Positions 34,215 through 47,400 of a stretch of 64,000 nucleotides of DNA are shown piece by piece. Origin of the DNA: Apis mellifera (taxonomy: Eukaryota > Arthropoda > Insecta > Hymenoptera > Apidae); contig NC_037647.1 in the NCBI RefSeq assembly GCF_003254395.2, forward strand, positions 9,863,050 to 9,927,049. The letters run 5' to 3'. Each line of letters begins with the position of its first letter. Positions within the stretch are counted from its first letter, which is position 1. A program made the position numbers and the translations under genes. The notes under the pieces are model-generated. The model searched no databases, was not told where the DNA came from, and saw nothing but the letters and a program-made list of their open reading frames with translations.

Positions 34215-36962
34215 GTATATTTTTATTACCATTACAGCAGATTTTGGAGGATCGACACGTATAATGTGTCGATTTTTTTTTTTTTTTTTTTTTTCTTTTG
34301 GGAGAGCGAAAGAAAAGAGAAGCAACTCTGTAAATGATTATATACTATATCCTAGTAAGACTAACGTGTTTAAGGTATTGTCTAAATGCTTCATCAACGA
34401 TTGACGATTGGATGGATATTCTTAACTTCCTCTTGACATCGATGCACTACTGTTATCTAATGTACGTAATAGCCCCCCACTGTTTCTCATTCTTTTCGAC
34501 TCTCGTTCCTTTCTTTATAACGCGCGATAAATAATAACAAAATTAAATATAAAAAAAAAATAATTATAATAAAATGGCGCTCAGGTTATCTTTTCAAGAA
34601 GATGAACAGAAGAAAGAGAATACGATTAACTACGATTAGAGAGGAAATGAAAGAGGTTATTATAGAAGATTGAAGTTGAGAGCAAGAGAAGCGAAATCCA
34701 AATATTTTGTATGTTTTTTGGAGAGAGAGGGAGGAGGGGATCTCTTAATTTTCTTTTGCACGAATCAACACATATCTACACAGATTACGATGTGTTACTA
34801 TCGCGTTGTTGATTTTCTCGTGATAAGTGCGAAAGGAAACAAGAAAAAGGAGGTGAAAAAAGATTAATTTCCAGCAACAATTCGATAAAAAAAATTAGAG
34901 GATCAGCTTCAAATGCAGACTTTTTAATTTTTCTTTTTTTAATATTATCTTGCTTTAATTCCATTCCATACTTTTCTCTTTGCAATGTGAAAATAATATT
35001 TCTATATTGATAAATGCTCGTTGTTGTTGGAAATTAATTTTCGTTTCAAAGAAGGAAAGAGGGGGAAGAAATTCACGCCGAGGAATGCTTAAATTCTCAT
35101 TTTTTTTCTAGAGAAATATCACGTGTTAAACACGTTACCGACATCGTTGTCGAAAAATGATTGATGATGGTGTAGGACGAGTAGTGTCGTCAATCGATTC
35201 GCGATTGGAGTCGAATTGGAAACGAGAAGATGGGCGAGATCGCCTTCTTTTCAAATAAGAATAGTGAAAGAAAAAAAAAGAAAGAAAGAAAGAAAGGGAA
35301 GGAGGGAGGAGATGGACAATGGAAAAAGCGCTATCGTAGAGATTCGAGCAGAGAGTTTCGAGGATCGATTGGAACGACCATTTAAAGACACGTTCTCTGA
35401 GAAGGCTCCTTAAGAAACCGAGAGAGCTCTTCACAAAACGATGTCTGAAAACGCAGCTGCGATTTGGTCAGTGATCACGTCTCTTGCGAAAAAGAAATTT
35501 TTCCACGCCTGTTCCGAAATTGCTTTTCACCGCTTTCGTTTTACTTTTAGTTTAATCTTTACACGGAAAAATTATATTATTCGCGATTAACAGTGCGAAA
35601 ATACTACTCGTTTTTCTTTTTTTTTTTTTTCCTCCTTTCGTTAAATGGTCCAAGAACATTGCTTATCATTTTCTAAATGAGAGAACGAACGAACGAACGA
35701 ACGATCCACGAGAATGATAAATTTCGAGAAGAGAAAAAAAAAAAGGGAAGGCGTTTTCTAATACGAATGATACGAATGAATTTTATCGTTCCTCGGAGAT
35801 ACGGGAAGCGTGTCGATAGAGAGAAGAAATCGAGCGGAAGTTGGGGAGACACGATCGACAAGAAAAATGAGAACAGTTCGACCGATATATAGAAAGAGGA
35901 AGAGATAACAATGAGAGAAGGGTAAAAAGAATTTCTTTTTTTTTTCTTTTCTTTTCTTTTTTTTTTCTTTTTCTAACGGATTCATCGTTGTTTCCAAGAA
36001 ATTTCCGAAACGTTCGAAGCCTATAATAGGATAGTTTCAGAAATTGTCAATCATCATCTCAAAAGTAAGGTAAAAGAATTTAAATTGCTTGCTCTAAACG
36101 ACAAACGACGCCCCAGGGTACCGCGCATTTCCGATCAAAAGAAAATAATTTTGGTTACGCTTAGATATGCTTACGCGTAATTTACGAATTTAACGATAAA
36201 ACTGCGTAATTGCGCGTATCTCGTGATAACAATGATCAAGCGCGTTTATTATTATCTCTCTTTGCTTTACAGGAGGGATTCGTCCATGGTGAAAACTCAT
36301 TCTTAAACCCAATGTTCCGTTCTCGAAATGTCTGCTCACGTCGAAAGCTTTTTAATCCAATTAGATTGGACACTCTCGAGGAAAAAGAATAAGCGCGATT
36401 TTTGCACCGCTATCGGCTATCGGTGCTTTTCTTTTTCTCCATTTTTCTTCTCGAATCATCGTCGTTCGTACGTACGGAGTGCTTTTCTTTCCTTTCTTTC
36501 TTTCCCATCTTTCTCCTTCTTTTTTTTTTTTTTTTAAATTTCGTCTTCTCGATCTCTTTCCATTCCCGCAATCACGACGTTGAATCGTATTTGAATCGAA
36601 TTCGCCCCGTTTACTCCTTTCCTCTTAACACGTTCCAAGTTTATTTATTATTGCTTTAACGGATAACCGCTTTTACGGATTCGTCTGTTGTTTAAGCCAA
36701 AAAAATGTAGCTCGTGTAATTACGTTTTGCATATTGTGCGTTTTTAACGTTATTCCCTTCGTCACCGGAAATTAATCGCTTTAAAATATAATGTACACCG
36801 TTTCCATCAATTTTCTCTCTTACCGACCGAGCAGTAGATGTCTCTCATCGGCGTTCGATCGTTATTGGCCATGCATTTTTTTCTTTTTACTTTTTTTTTT
36901 TTCTCTCTAAATATCGTACGTATTTTTATTTTTTTTTTTTTCGGCTAATAAGGCTACTACTC

Positions 36963-36965
<3 letters not shown>

Positions 36966-37023
<58 letters not shown>
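36966..37023. repeat. (CT)n microsatellite
   Basis: About 29 uninterrupted CT units; GA repeat on the other strand, a potential GAGA-factor-type target or H-DNA former. Confidence 0.95.
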
Positions 37024-37026
<3 letters not shown>

Positions 37027-38864
37027 GCTTTCATCAATGGTACGCTCAGCAACTATCACCTGTTACGTTCAACCGCAAAAATTGCACGGAAAGCACTCGC
37101 GGATAGCTAGCTACACATTCTCTCACTCTTTATTTTCGTTATTCTCGAAACACGCGTACATCATCGCATTATATTTCCTCTTTCCTTAAGATTTCTCATA
37201 CATACACAAACACGTTATATGTACGTTTACATGTGTGCGTATACATGGACGTTCACATGTTGTGTTTACACACCCACACGTATACATACATACATACATA
37301 TGTATACACGTAAATTTTACATATATACATATACATGTAAATACAGATATTTACATATGTAATCGCGCAATCGTGCTTTTTCTAAGATCATTTCGATTTA
37401 CAACATTTTTTTTTTCCTTTTCCCGATCTCTCTCTTTCTCTCTCTCTCTTTCTCTCTGCCCCTTTCGTAACACGCATCTATTTATATATGTATAATATTT
37501 ATATGCTTCTTTATCCACTTTTCACTTTCATTCGCATTCGTTTCCTCCTTCCATCTTCCCTCACATTCGTACCCTCAGATTCGCATCCTTCCGTTCTCAC
37601 CTTATAAATGTAAGTTTAGTAACAATTATGTATTTGGACAATGTTTAACAACGTAACGAATGCACACGCGGGGGCACGGTGTGTCCTTCGTTCCATCTCC
37701 GCGCGTGCATTTCTTTATTTCCCGTGTGCGCTGTACGTATATGCGTGTACCTCTTTGTTTACGCGTGTACGTGTTCCACGAAGCATGCCCCCCCTCTCTG
37801 TGCAATTACGACACAACGACGACGACGATTCGTTTCTCCTCTCGCTCTCGCGTATAGAGATTCGCCCTCGCTCTTTCGTCTTTCCCTCCGCATAGTGGCC
37901 CTCGTGGCTTCGCTTCGCCTCGTTGTTGCTTCGGTTTCGCGATATCAGTGTGCTTTCGAAACTTCTCTCTGATTCTCTGCTCGAACAAAAAAAAAAGAAA
38001 AAAAAGAACCCGATCCTTCCACGTGTAATTCGTTTTTTTAACCGAAAGTTCCACACTTCGACGCGAAACGAAACGCGTTTCCTTCGAGATGTATATTTTC
38101 GCGTGTACGTGTAAACACGCGATCGGAAAAAGAAGATGGTAAAACGGATACCATGGACAATCTCTTTTTTTCTTTTGTTTCTTCTCTTTCTCTCTTTTTC
38201 GCGATTCAATCTGCCGTTAAATTCTAACGGTAACGTTAAAAAAAGTAAAGTACTATTTTCTTCGAATAAAGTACGTTTTTTTTCTTTTTTCTTTTTTTTT
38301 TTCACTTTTCGTTTAAATAATATCGTACTAGGATTCTCTCGATTCTTTTCTTCTATGTATATGTTGTTTCGTGTCTTTGGGATTTTTGAAGTTTTTTTCT
38401 TTTTTTTTTTTTTTTTAAATCGAAGCCACGTACACTGTGCGGAAAAGAAACATGGGAAACAATATATATATATATATATTTTTTTTTTATACCGCTATTT
38501 TCGTAATATCTCTTTAGAATATTTCTCTATAAAAAAATTCAGTTTTTCTACGATTTTTTTTCTTTTTTCTAGTCAATGTTTTCTCATTTTTCAATTTTTT
38601 TCATTCATCCTATCGTTATCTCTTTCCTCGCCCTATCCACCCTTCTCGCTTTCTCTCCTTCTCTTTCTCTCTTCCTTCTTCTCACATGCACGCATACATA
38701 CTCGCGCCCTCTCTCTCTCTCTCTGTTTTCTTTGTTTTAATTTATATCGTTACACGTCTATGTTAATATAGTACTTATTTATTGTAATATCTAAACGAAC
38801 ACATATTTATACCTCGATAACGTCGTGTTTATTTATTCCGTTGTCATTTCTACTAATTATAATT

Positions 38865-38867
<3 letters not shown>

Positions 38868-38918
<51 letters not shown>
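38868..38918. repeat. (CT)n microsatellite
   Basis: About 24 CT units, similar to the tract 1.9 kb upstream. Confidence 0.95.
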
Positions 38919-38924
<6 letters not shown>

Positions 38925-39574
38925 TTCTCTCATATCGATTCGGCACTCAAGTTGCTCAAATCTCGTTATTCGTGTTTCGTATGTCCTCCGTATTTTTTTC
39001 TGTCACGATCGAAATACTATCTACCTACGTCTTTTTTTGTTTTTTTTTTTTAATATCTCGTTAATCGTTTAATGGCTTATACGGGAACATGTGCTTGCAT
39101 TTTGTGTTATATCGTTTTTTTTTTTTGGTTTTTTTTTCTCGAGACTTATACCATTTTCAGACTTCCTCTCGTCAATTTCTTCAATTGTATATTCACGCGT
39201 CCCATTCGCTCCAGCTCTCTCAGCACATTCTCGCTACAATCCCCTTATACACATTTTTCATTTTATCTTTCGAAATAATTTATTATTCCTGTGTTATATG
39301 TTGCATGTATTGTGTATATATGTGCGTGTATGTTCGAATGCATGCGACACATCGAACGTGTAACAATAACTGCAATCGTAATCATTCTATCGTTAACGTT
39401 ATTGTTTTTTTTTTTGTTTCTTTTTAATAATTGTTAATAATTACTTATATCGTTATAATTTATTTTATTATTCATTGTCGTTAATTATTCGTTAACTATT
39501 TAATTATTTACCGTTTTTCCTCGTTATTGTAATCGTTATTATAATCTATATCATCATCATTCTTGTCATTTGTC

Positions 39575-39650
39575 GTCGTCGTCGTCGTCGTCATTGTCAC
39601 CGTCATTCGTCATCGTCATCGTTATCGTCGTCGTCGTCGTCGTCGTTATT
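39575..39650. repeat. (TCG)n trinucleotide tracts
   Basis: Two neighbouring runs of GTC/TCG triplets separated by CATTCGTCATCG-like sequence. The apparent poly-Val/Ser/Arg translation is a repeat artefact. Confidence 0.85.
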
Positions 39651-40256
39651 TACATTTCAATCGATCGCGTTTTTTTTTATTGTTACCATCATTATTTATT
39701 AGCGACAGACGTTACGATTTCTTCGTTTTGTTTCACGTCCATTTGTCTTCACGTCCGAACTTTAAAATATCGACGTGTCTCTTTCTTTTTTTTTCAACGT
39801 TCAAACGTCTCATTCCCTCTCTTTTTTTTTCGTCGCTTTTTTACACGTTCATTTCCCATCCCCCCTCCCATCCCTTCCTCTCCCCCCAAAATTACGTCGC
39901 GTTGCATATTGCACAATTTTCAATACATCTCATTTCTCTTTTAACCACGTTTCCTTATCGTATTTTTCCTCCGTACGTACGTACTTTTTTTCACTGTTTC
40001 TTCGAATATTTTTCGCTTTCTTCTCCCTACTTAACGAACGCCCCTCTTCCTAACCCTTTCTTCAATTTCTTTCCTCATAGCCTCGTACGTGCCCCTTCTC
40101 GGATGCTAGTCTCTTCGCGTTTTGCCTCGCTCCAAGACCTCGAGATCTCGAGGAGTTCACAATCGAAAAAGGTACGGCCAAAGTCCTTTTCGAGAGCTCT
40201 GGTTACGGATAGAAAAAAACCTGTATTTCACGCTTTCGCGTCTTCCTCGAATTGTT

Positions 40257-41491
40257 CTATGGCGGATCTTTCCTCGAGGATAATTTAAAATATCGCCGTC
40301 TAGTCGGAGAAGATCGAACGTCCTCTTCGAAAACTTTATTCAAAACCCTTATCCTTCTCTCTCTTCTCCTTCTCCTTCTCCTTCTTCTCCTTCTCCTTCT
40401 CCTTCGATCGGACGCTCGAACGCCTCGATCGTGTCGAAGAGCGACGCGAGGACGATTCTTTTTCTCGCGCGAAGTCTCGGCTTGGCCGCGGCGCGTGCCT
40501 CGTCGCCACCATCGATACAACCACCACCACCACCAACTCCATCGCCGCCATGGACACTTAACCGTGAACGAGTCAACGAGGAAATTGGGCGGCCAATTTC
40601 GTTTCCGTATCCACATTGACGAACGACGGTCGTGGTATGAATCGCGATACATTTTTACCGAGCGGGAGAAAGACTCCACGTGCCACCGTGCCGCGAGGAT
40701 GGCGGAGGCGGTGATGGCGGTTGTTGCGGCGGCGGTTGTGGCGGTGCTGGTGGCGATGGCGGTCGATGTGGCCGGTGCAATGACACGAGTCGATGCGGTG
40801 GAGACGGTAATAGGACGAGGAGGAGGAGGACGCGTACCGGCGAATTGACCGTAACGAATATTTTCGCGCGATCGATGCCGAGCTCGTCGACATTTCCATC
40901 GAGCGCGGCCGAACATTTTTCTCCACCACCTCCACCACCACCAGTACCAACAGCAACACCACCAACTTCGACGCCTGTGCTCCACAACCACGCACTTCCC
41001 GTACAACCAGTTCGCGATGTAACGTAGCACGCTCACGTAATAGTCCACTCTGCGAAAACAACGGCGCAGCCAGGCGAGAAAGTTTACCAGTTCGCTCCTA
41101 TTCTTGTTCGATCCACCGTCGAGTCCACGATCACCATTACCACCACCACTACCACCATCACCACCACCACTACCGTCACAATCGTCACTACGAATACCGG
41201 CGAGGGGCATGATCGACCAAAGAAAGATCTTGGAGATCCAGAGGACGGGAATCGTTCGAACGTTGCCAAGGATACTGGTCAAGATCGAGCATAGCCAAAA
41301 GAGTTGCGGAAGGATCGAGGCCGCCGATCGATTGGAAGAGGAAACGCTTGCGATCGTGTCGACGCCACCGCCAGTTCCGCACACCAACGTCCCCTTCAGT
41401 CGCATCGTATTCGTTACCGACACAGGATTCATCGACGGGCATCTCTCTTCTTCCTTCACATCCGTGGATCCCGTGTCTTGATATCCTCCAC
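40257..41491 (-). CDS. NLF-1-like last exon, 3' boundary uncertain
   Basis: Starts after acceptor GATCAG at 41492 and continues the frame as GGGYQDTGSTDVKEEERCPS, then the hydrophobic segment, then LVNFLAWLRRCFRRVDYY and SVLRYIANWLYGKC, which look like true coding sequence. From about 40950 down to the stop at 40257 the frame is translated trinucleotide repeat (poly-Trp, poly-Ala/Thr, poly-Arg). A splice donor or a different frame may end the real protein earlier, so the final 230 residues should be treated as doubtful. Confidence 0.6.
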
Positions 41492-44400
41492 CTGATCGGA
41501 ACAAGCAATGCAAAAGTTTTTATATATGTATATAAATATACATAAAACCACGATAACAAGAGATATTAACGAACGGATATCGGATCGAATCGGAGAGTTT
41601 CACAATTCTCTCGCTTCAATGGAATCGCGCACGATCGAGAGTTATCCATGTTACATTTTCTCGCGTCAAGATATCATATGTCGGAAAAGTAGAAAGGGAA
41701 CGTACCCGTGGAAGCCGGTTGAGTGCAATTAACCTCGCAATAGGGAGCCGTTGGAGGATCGTAGCTCTTCCCGCGCCTCCGTAGCACCTGATTCGTGCAA
41801 TTCGCGCAGATACCCGATCCGGCCAACTCCTCGGAACACGCGTGGAAGCAACACTCGTTCTCCTCGTTGCTGTGCAACGCTCTTGCTGCCTGTTCTCCGG
41901 TCTCGGGTATATTTGGATCTGAAATCATTCCGTTTTTTCTTTTTTTTCTACAAATCACATTAAAAATTATCGTTTCATCCCATCCACGCGTATATAGACA
42001 CAGAATTCGATTTCATTTCCTTTCTTCCTCCTTCCTTCCTTCCTTCCTTCGTTGAACGGTGAATTAAAAGGGTGCCAAAAATATTATTACCCTTAATATT
42101 TTTGTGTTAATATTTTTTCAGTTTATATATTATATTACCTACTGTTAATAAGTCAGTGACGTATGCGTATGTTTTGCGTGTGATAGTCGAGATGATTTTA
42201 ACGAATTAAAGAGTTACCTCTGCAAAGGAAAGTGGGTTCACCGGCGTATTGCGTGGGGTAGGAGGGGGCACGGTCGCCCGGGAGTAAGTAAGGGCAACGT
42301 TGCTCCACGGATTGGCAAAAGGATCGGCAGGGCCTGAGTCTGCTTCCTGCCCAGCTGTTGGAGCTGTTCAAGTCCTGCGGTTCCCCATGAGCAAAGTAAG
42401 GCACCAGGGAGCTGCACACCCATTTTCTATACGCTTCCTGCAATCAATGGAAGAATCGATCAATTTCTCTTTCAACCAGTTTTAATCGACGACTGAATTA
42501 ATATAACATTGATAACAAATTAAACGATATTCGAAAGATGGAATCGAGAAGGAAAGGAAAAAGGAAATATCATCCGGACCCGCCCACCCGTTTTCGGGGT
42601 TGTAATATTTGAAACGATCAGAGGTCGGAACAGGCAATAAGGCAGGTCAGTGGCTGACCTACATATACTTTAAATATTACCCTTACTGCGCATCCTCTGA
42701 AGAGCGTGTTATAATTACACTCTGGTTGCAGGAAAACCCTTTTATTCACAGTGGCAACTTATCCTCGGCCGCCCTCTATTCGTATTCATTATTTCGCCTC
42801 TCTCCTCGCCGCTTTATTAAGTATTTCAACGTGCAAAGCCGTAAAGAAAGGGGAACATGGAACAGTTACCCGCCCTCCTCCCGTATCCTTGGCCTGCCTT
42901 CTTCTCCCTTGGCGAAACGAAATTCATAAATACGCTCGATAACAAGAATTGAAAGAATAAATTCTACGTTATTTATCTCGTTATGTACTCGATAATCTGC
43001 GATAATCTCTGAACTAATCCTTCAAAGAACTCCTCTCCGCCCCTTCACGATTCCTCTCACGAAGATTCGAGTCGAGAGTATCGCGCGATTATTGCCCGAT
43101 TATCCAAGTCTCGCTTAATCGATTCGTGTGGCAAAACTGCACAATTGGCTGCAGTTTAGGAATTGCCCATTTCCAGTAAACAGTTCATGGATTCCCAAAG
43201 GACATTTACCACGCTCCACGATTAATCCTTGTCACGTTGCGGAGTCACGTTTTTCCACAAAATTTTGAAAAAAAGAAAAAAATGAACGTTTCAAAATCTC
43301 GTTTCAAAATATATACATATATATATTTTTTCAATCCGGAGAGAAGTGCGTTCCAAAAATTCCAATATTGCTTCCATTGTGATGTATCGTTTCGATTTCG
43401 ATTAATATATGCTACTTTTTCACTCGAATCGATCTCGAGAGTCGATAGTTTGTACCTGTGCCAACTTCAGTTAACGCGAGGATAACTCCTCCTATCCTAT
43501 CTGCATCGGTAAGATTTTTAAGGAAATCGCTGACTTGAAACGAGATTAGCCAAAAGCGTGAAAAAAAAAAAAGAAGAAAAAAAAAATTGCAAGACCTCTT
43601 ACAAGAAAAAAAGAAATGAAGACGCTTCGAGACGCGTTTATTAGGTTATGCGTTCTTCGCGCCATCTGCGGTTGCCCGACACGTCGCGCGACATTGAAAT
43701 TCGTATTTTCTAATTGGGACACATCATCCGTGTCGCCCGTGTCGCCACGCGCGCGAATGGTCGAAGATAGGGCACGAGACGAGAGGCCCTGCAAAAGTTT
43801 CGACTCGAGATGGATCCGTCCGTCGAATCGATTGCCTCGGTTCGTCGCACAGTTAACGAGGAGCGAAAGGAGAGATGGATTCTTTTTTCCTCTTTCCTTC
43901 TTTTTTCGGTAAGAATGGTAGAATGGCGTGGGTCGGAAGATGGGCAGATAGGTAGCTACACCTGAAGTACACTCCAAGTTGGTTGACCCAATTCCCTCCC
44001 AACCTCTGCCGAGCTACGTTCGAGCCAGATGCGGCACCCTCCTCTCTACTCCCTCCCCCTCCACCACCTGCAACGTCTCGTCGCCTCCCTCCCTCCTCCC
44101 CTCACGTCTCACGTCGTTCGCGACTCGATCACTCGAGCACCTCTCCCCTCCCCCTCTCCCTGTAACGAAGCAAAACTTTCAAACAATACGTCATTTTCCC
44201 ATTTCCTCCCTACCATTGTCCCTCGTGTTCGATGAATTATACGAAAGCATCCATTGGTATCAATCTATTCCCATTCCAAATCCTTGGTCCGTGGTTAAAT
44301 CGTGCAAATCACGAAGAGGGGAGGAGAGGGAGGGGATTCTTAATTCGCGAATGATGCGCGATTGGAAAAAAAATTCACGCGTGTGTGAAGGGAGAGAAAT

Positions 44401-47400
44401 TGAATTCGAGGATGGAAAGAGAAGAAGGAAAAGAAATCGGAAATCGGATACAACAGTCGGATGAATGATTCGTTTTGTTCGCAACAAACTCGCGATGACG
44501 AGGTACATTTCATCCCGGTGATGGACCGCGTATTTAATTTCTTTTCACCGGGACTAATGTATATCGACTCCAAATTCCTTTTCTTCTCGTTCTACTTTCC
44601 TTCCTTCCCCCTCCCCCTCCCCCCTCCCGATATATAGATGATATAACACGCGAACACAGTTGAACGGACACGTGTGCGCGCGTGTCCTCGCGTATTTTTC
44701 CCCCCACTCCGTATTCGCATACGGAGAGTGTGCACGCGCACACAGATGTGTGGCACAGAGTGTGGCGCATTACACAGAGACGCGATCTGTAATTCGGCCT
44801 GTCATTGTTCACTCCGGATTCGTGACATTAATTTATCCCTCTTTTCGGAATACGTTGGAGTAATCCTTTGTCTCGGTCAGGCCGTCGAGATCAAAGACGA
44901 GGGGGCTTGAAATTAGTAATGCTCTTTGCCCGAACGATTCTTCTTCTTCTTCTTCTTCTTCTTTTCTCTTTTTTTTTTTTTTTTTTAAACGAGTCCGCCG
45001 TCGCTATCTCGACGAATAACAATTTAATTAAAATCGATTTAAGATCGGCCGAAAATTCGAACGCGTTTGTTTTTTTTTTTTTTTTGAATGAGAATCTCGA
45101 TCGCGGCGACCGTGACACAAGCGAGGAGAGGAATCTTCAAGTTGACCTAGCGTAGGTACGTGCCAATCTCCCGGTGGGAAATTTTCAAATGGCGCTCATG
45201 GAACCGGAAACCGTACCCTCGATTCTGGTGGTGTTTCTCGTTTACCTCGTACTTGGCTCATGAACGAGCTTTTCAGGCCACGAGTGCCATACTTGGCGGG
45301 TACGCCAGATTAATTACCTCCAACAGAGAGTCCAGAGCAAGAAGAAGGATACGTTGGATTTGGAGATTAAACGGGGAGGAAATGGACAGTTTTTTAAAAT
45401 CGCAAATAGCAAGAGAATCATTCATTTCTTCTGATATTCGAAACTTTTGATATCGTTTGTAGTTTGTATAATTGTAAAAAAAAAAAAAGACACGGATGGA
45501 TATTCGTTTATTAACGAGAAAAAGGATTTTATTAACTAAACTGAATACATTGAGAAACAATGATGATCGTCGTCGATGATCATCGTGTAACAAGAAAAAA
45601 ATCAAAAAAAATAATGGATGAAAATTATTAAACGATGATTTGGATAGCTCTCTGTGACAATTCCTTCTTTTTTACAATTTAAATATATAATACAATAATT
45701 TTCAAAGAAAACAAATGCCACGATAAATTCTATTGAAAAACCATTGTACAATATAACTGTTTGAAATCTCTTCCGAATCTCTCGAATCACTCGGTGGAAT
45801 TAAAGAAAGTATCTTTCTCTCCGGAGGAACGGGAAGACCGGCAGAAAAGATGGGAGAAAGAATGAAAAGAAATAAGAGCGCGGGAATTGAAAGGAGAGGT
45901 GCAACGAGTGACAGAACACCGAGGAACAAAGTGGTAGATGCCTATTGGAGATCCAGAGAGGTGGAACTGCGTTGTTCTTAATGTTCTGTGTCGTTTGTCG
46001 TTTCGTCGTGTATCGAGTAGCGGATGGAAGAAGGAAGGAAAAGAGAGAGAGAGAGAGAGAGAGAGGATGAAAAAAGAAAAGGAGAGAAGAGGAGCGGGGA
46101 AGGTTAGAACAGCTCAAATGGGGTGACGGTGACGGTGGTGGCGGTGGTGGTTAGCGGTTGCAAAAGCAATGCCCTTAGTCGCGGTGACCTGGTTACCTGG
46201 CCCATATCTGTGCCACCGTACTAGCAATGCTACCCCAAATCCTACCCCTCCTCGAACCAGCTTCCACGTCCTCCTATACTTTCTGCAAGCTCGTCGTCGT
46301 GGTTTCCTCCTCTATCACTCGTTAATCCTACTTTTGCGCGTTCATATTTTCCGCGATCGCTCATCGTATTTTCGTCCTTGATCATCTTTTCACCGTGTAT
46401 ATTATTAATTACATTTTTAAATTATCCCATTGATGGATCACATGCGTGAATATACGTTAAATGGTTGGATACTGTAATTTTAAAACATAAACTTTTTAAT
46501 CCGTTAACGATTAACGAATTTGTTTTTTTTTAAATATCCCAATTATAAAAAGTTTCTAACTATTTTGCTTAATACCTTTTTTTGCAACGATTCCTTTTTC
46601 TACGTTAAAAATGCGTCCTCATATTAGACCACCAATCAACGGTTTTAAGGACTTTCCTATTAATTAGTCCGCCTATTGTTTCACTCTACTAATAGGTAAC
46701 ACTTCTTCTCTCGCCTTTTTTCATGTATTGTTTCACTTAACTACGATAGTCTTGAATAAACGGTTTCGTATAGTACAATGTTCAAGCACCTTTTCTTTCC
46801 AGAATCAATCGAAAAATGGAGATATTTGTAACGTTGATGTGATAAACTATACACCTTTCTTTGAATTAGAATTGATTAAACATGATTAAATGACGTTAAA
46901 AGATTATTAAATAAAAAGAAAAGATTTAATGTTAAAAATAAGAATAAAATATTAAGAATTAAAACATTTACTTAAAGATACAAACGTTAATTAACATGAA
47001 TATCGTATTATAATAAAAATGTAAATTCATCTCGAAACGTACTGTCAAATGTTCGATGAGTATTCGGAGGAAATGTATGGTTATGATACAATCAAGAAAA
47101 TGTTGACAAATATTGATTTTTTTCTTTCATGATCGACTTTTTCCAATATACCATATTCGAAATTTGATCGAGTATAAATTTATATGTTATATGTATGCAT
47201 AGATTTCATTAACGGATAGATACACTCATATCACATTCGAACACATCCGAATTTCAATATTTCTGGTTACTCGATTGCTACGCGTCGAATCTCAATTAAT
47301 TTTACTTAGAAAATGAAAACACTGTTCGATTTTCCAGATCAGTATTTTTTTTTAAACGAACCTTTGTTAATTATATACAAAAATAAGTTTTTGTTTTATT

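Larger units (their letters stand above)
30681..40256. other. Microsatellite-rich, purine/pyrimidine-skewed region without a clear gene
   Basis: Lies between the convergent cry2 (plus) and NLF-1 (minus) genes. The plus strand is strongly T/C-rich in long blocks (poly-T, TTTTCTTT, CTCTCT), with a purine-rich interval at about 34.6-35.9 kb. G+C and CpG are clearly higher than left of 30 kb. The many open frames are low-complexity F/S/L or K/R/E strings in overlapping frames without splice support. It may be an extended 3' UTR of the NLF-1 gene, a non-coding transcript, or spacer DNA; the sequence does not decide. Confidence 0.5.

Noticed and set aside
37640..38305. Several overlapping frames on both strands, up to 196 codons
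   Set aside because: Moderate G+C and polypurine tracts remove stops; no domain, no splice sites in phase, no start context shared.
39563..40288. 241-codon plus-strand frame beginning with poly-Val/Arg
   Set aside because: The start is a GTC/CGT repeat and the rest is F/S/P/L-rich T/C skewed sequence, typical of this region in all plus frames.
40252..40848. 198-codon plus-strand frame with poly-Leu and Ala/Val tail
   Set aside because: Antisense of the repeat-rich last NLF-1 exon; trinucleotide repeats in both directions explain its openness.
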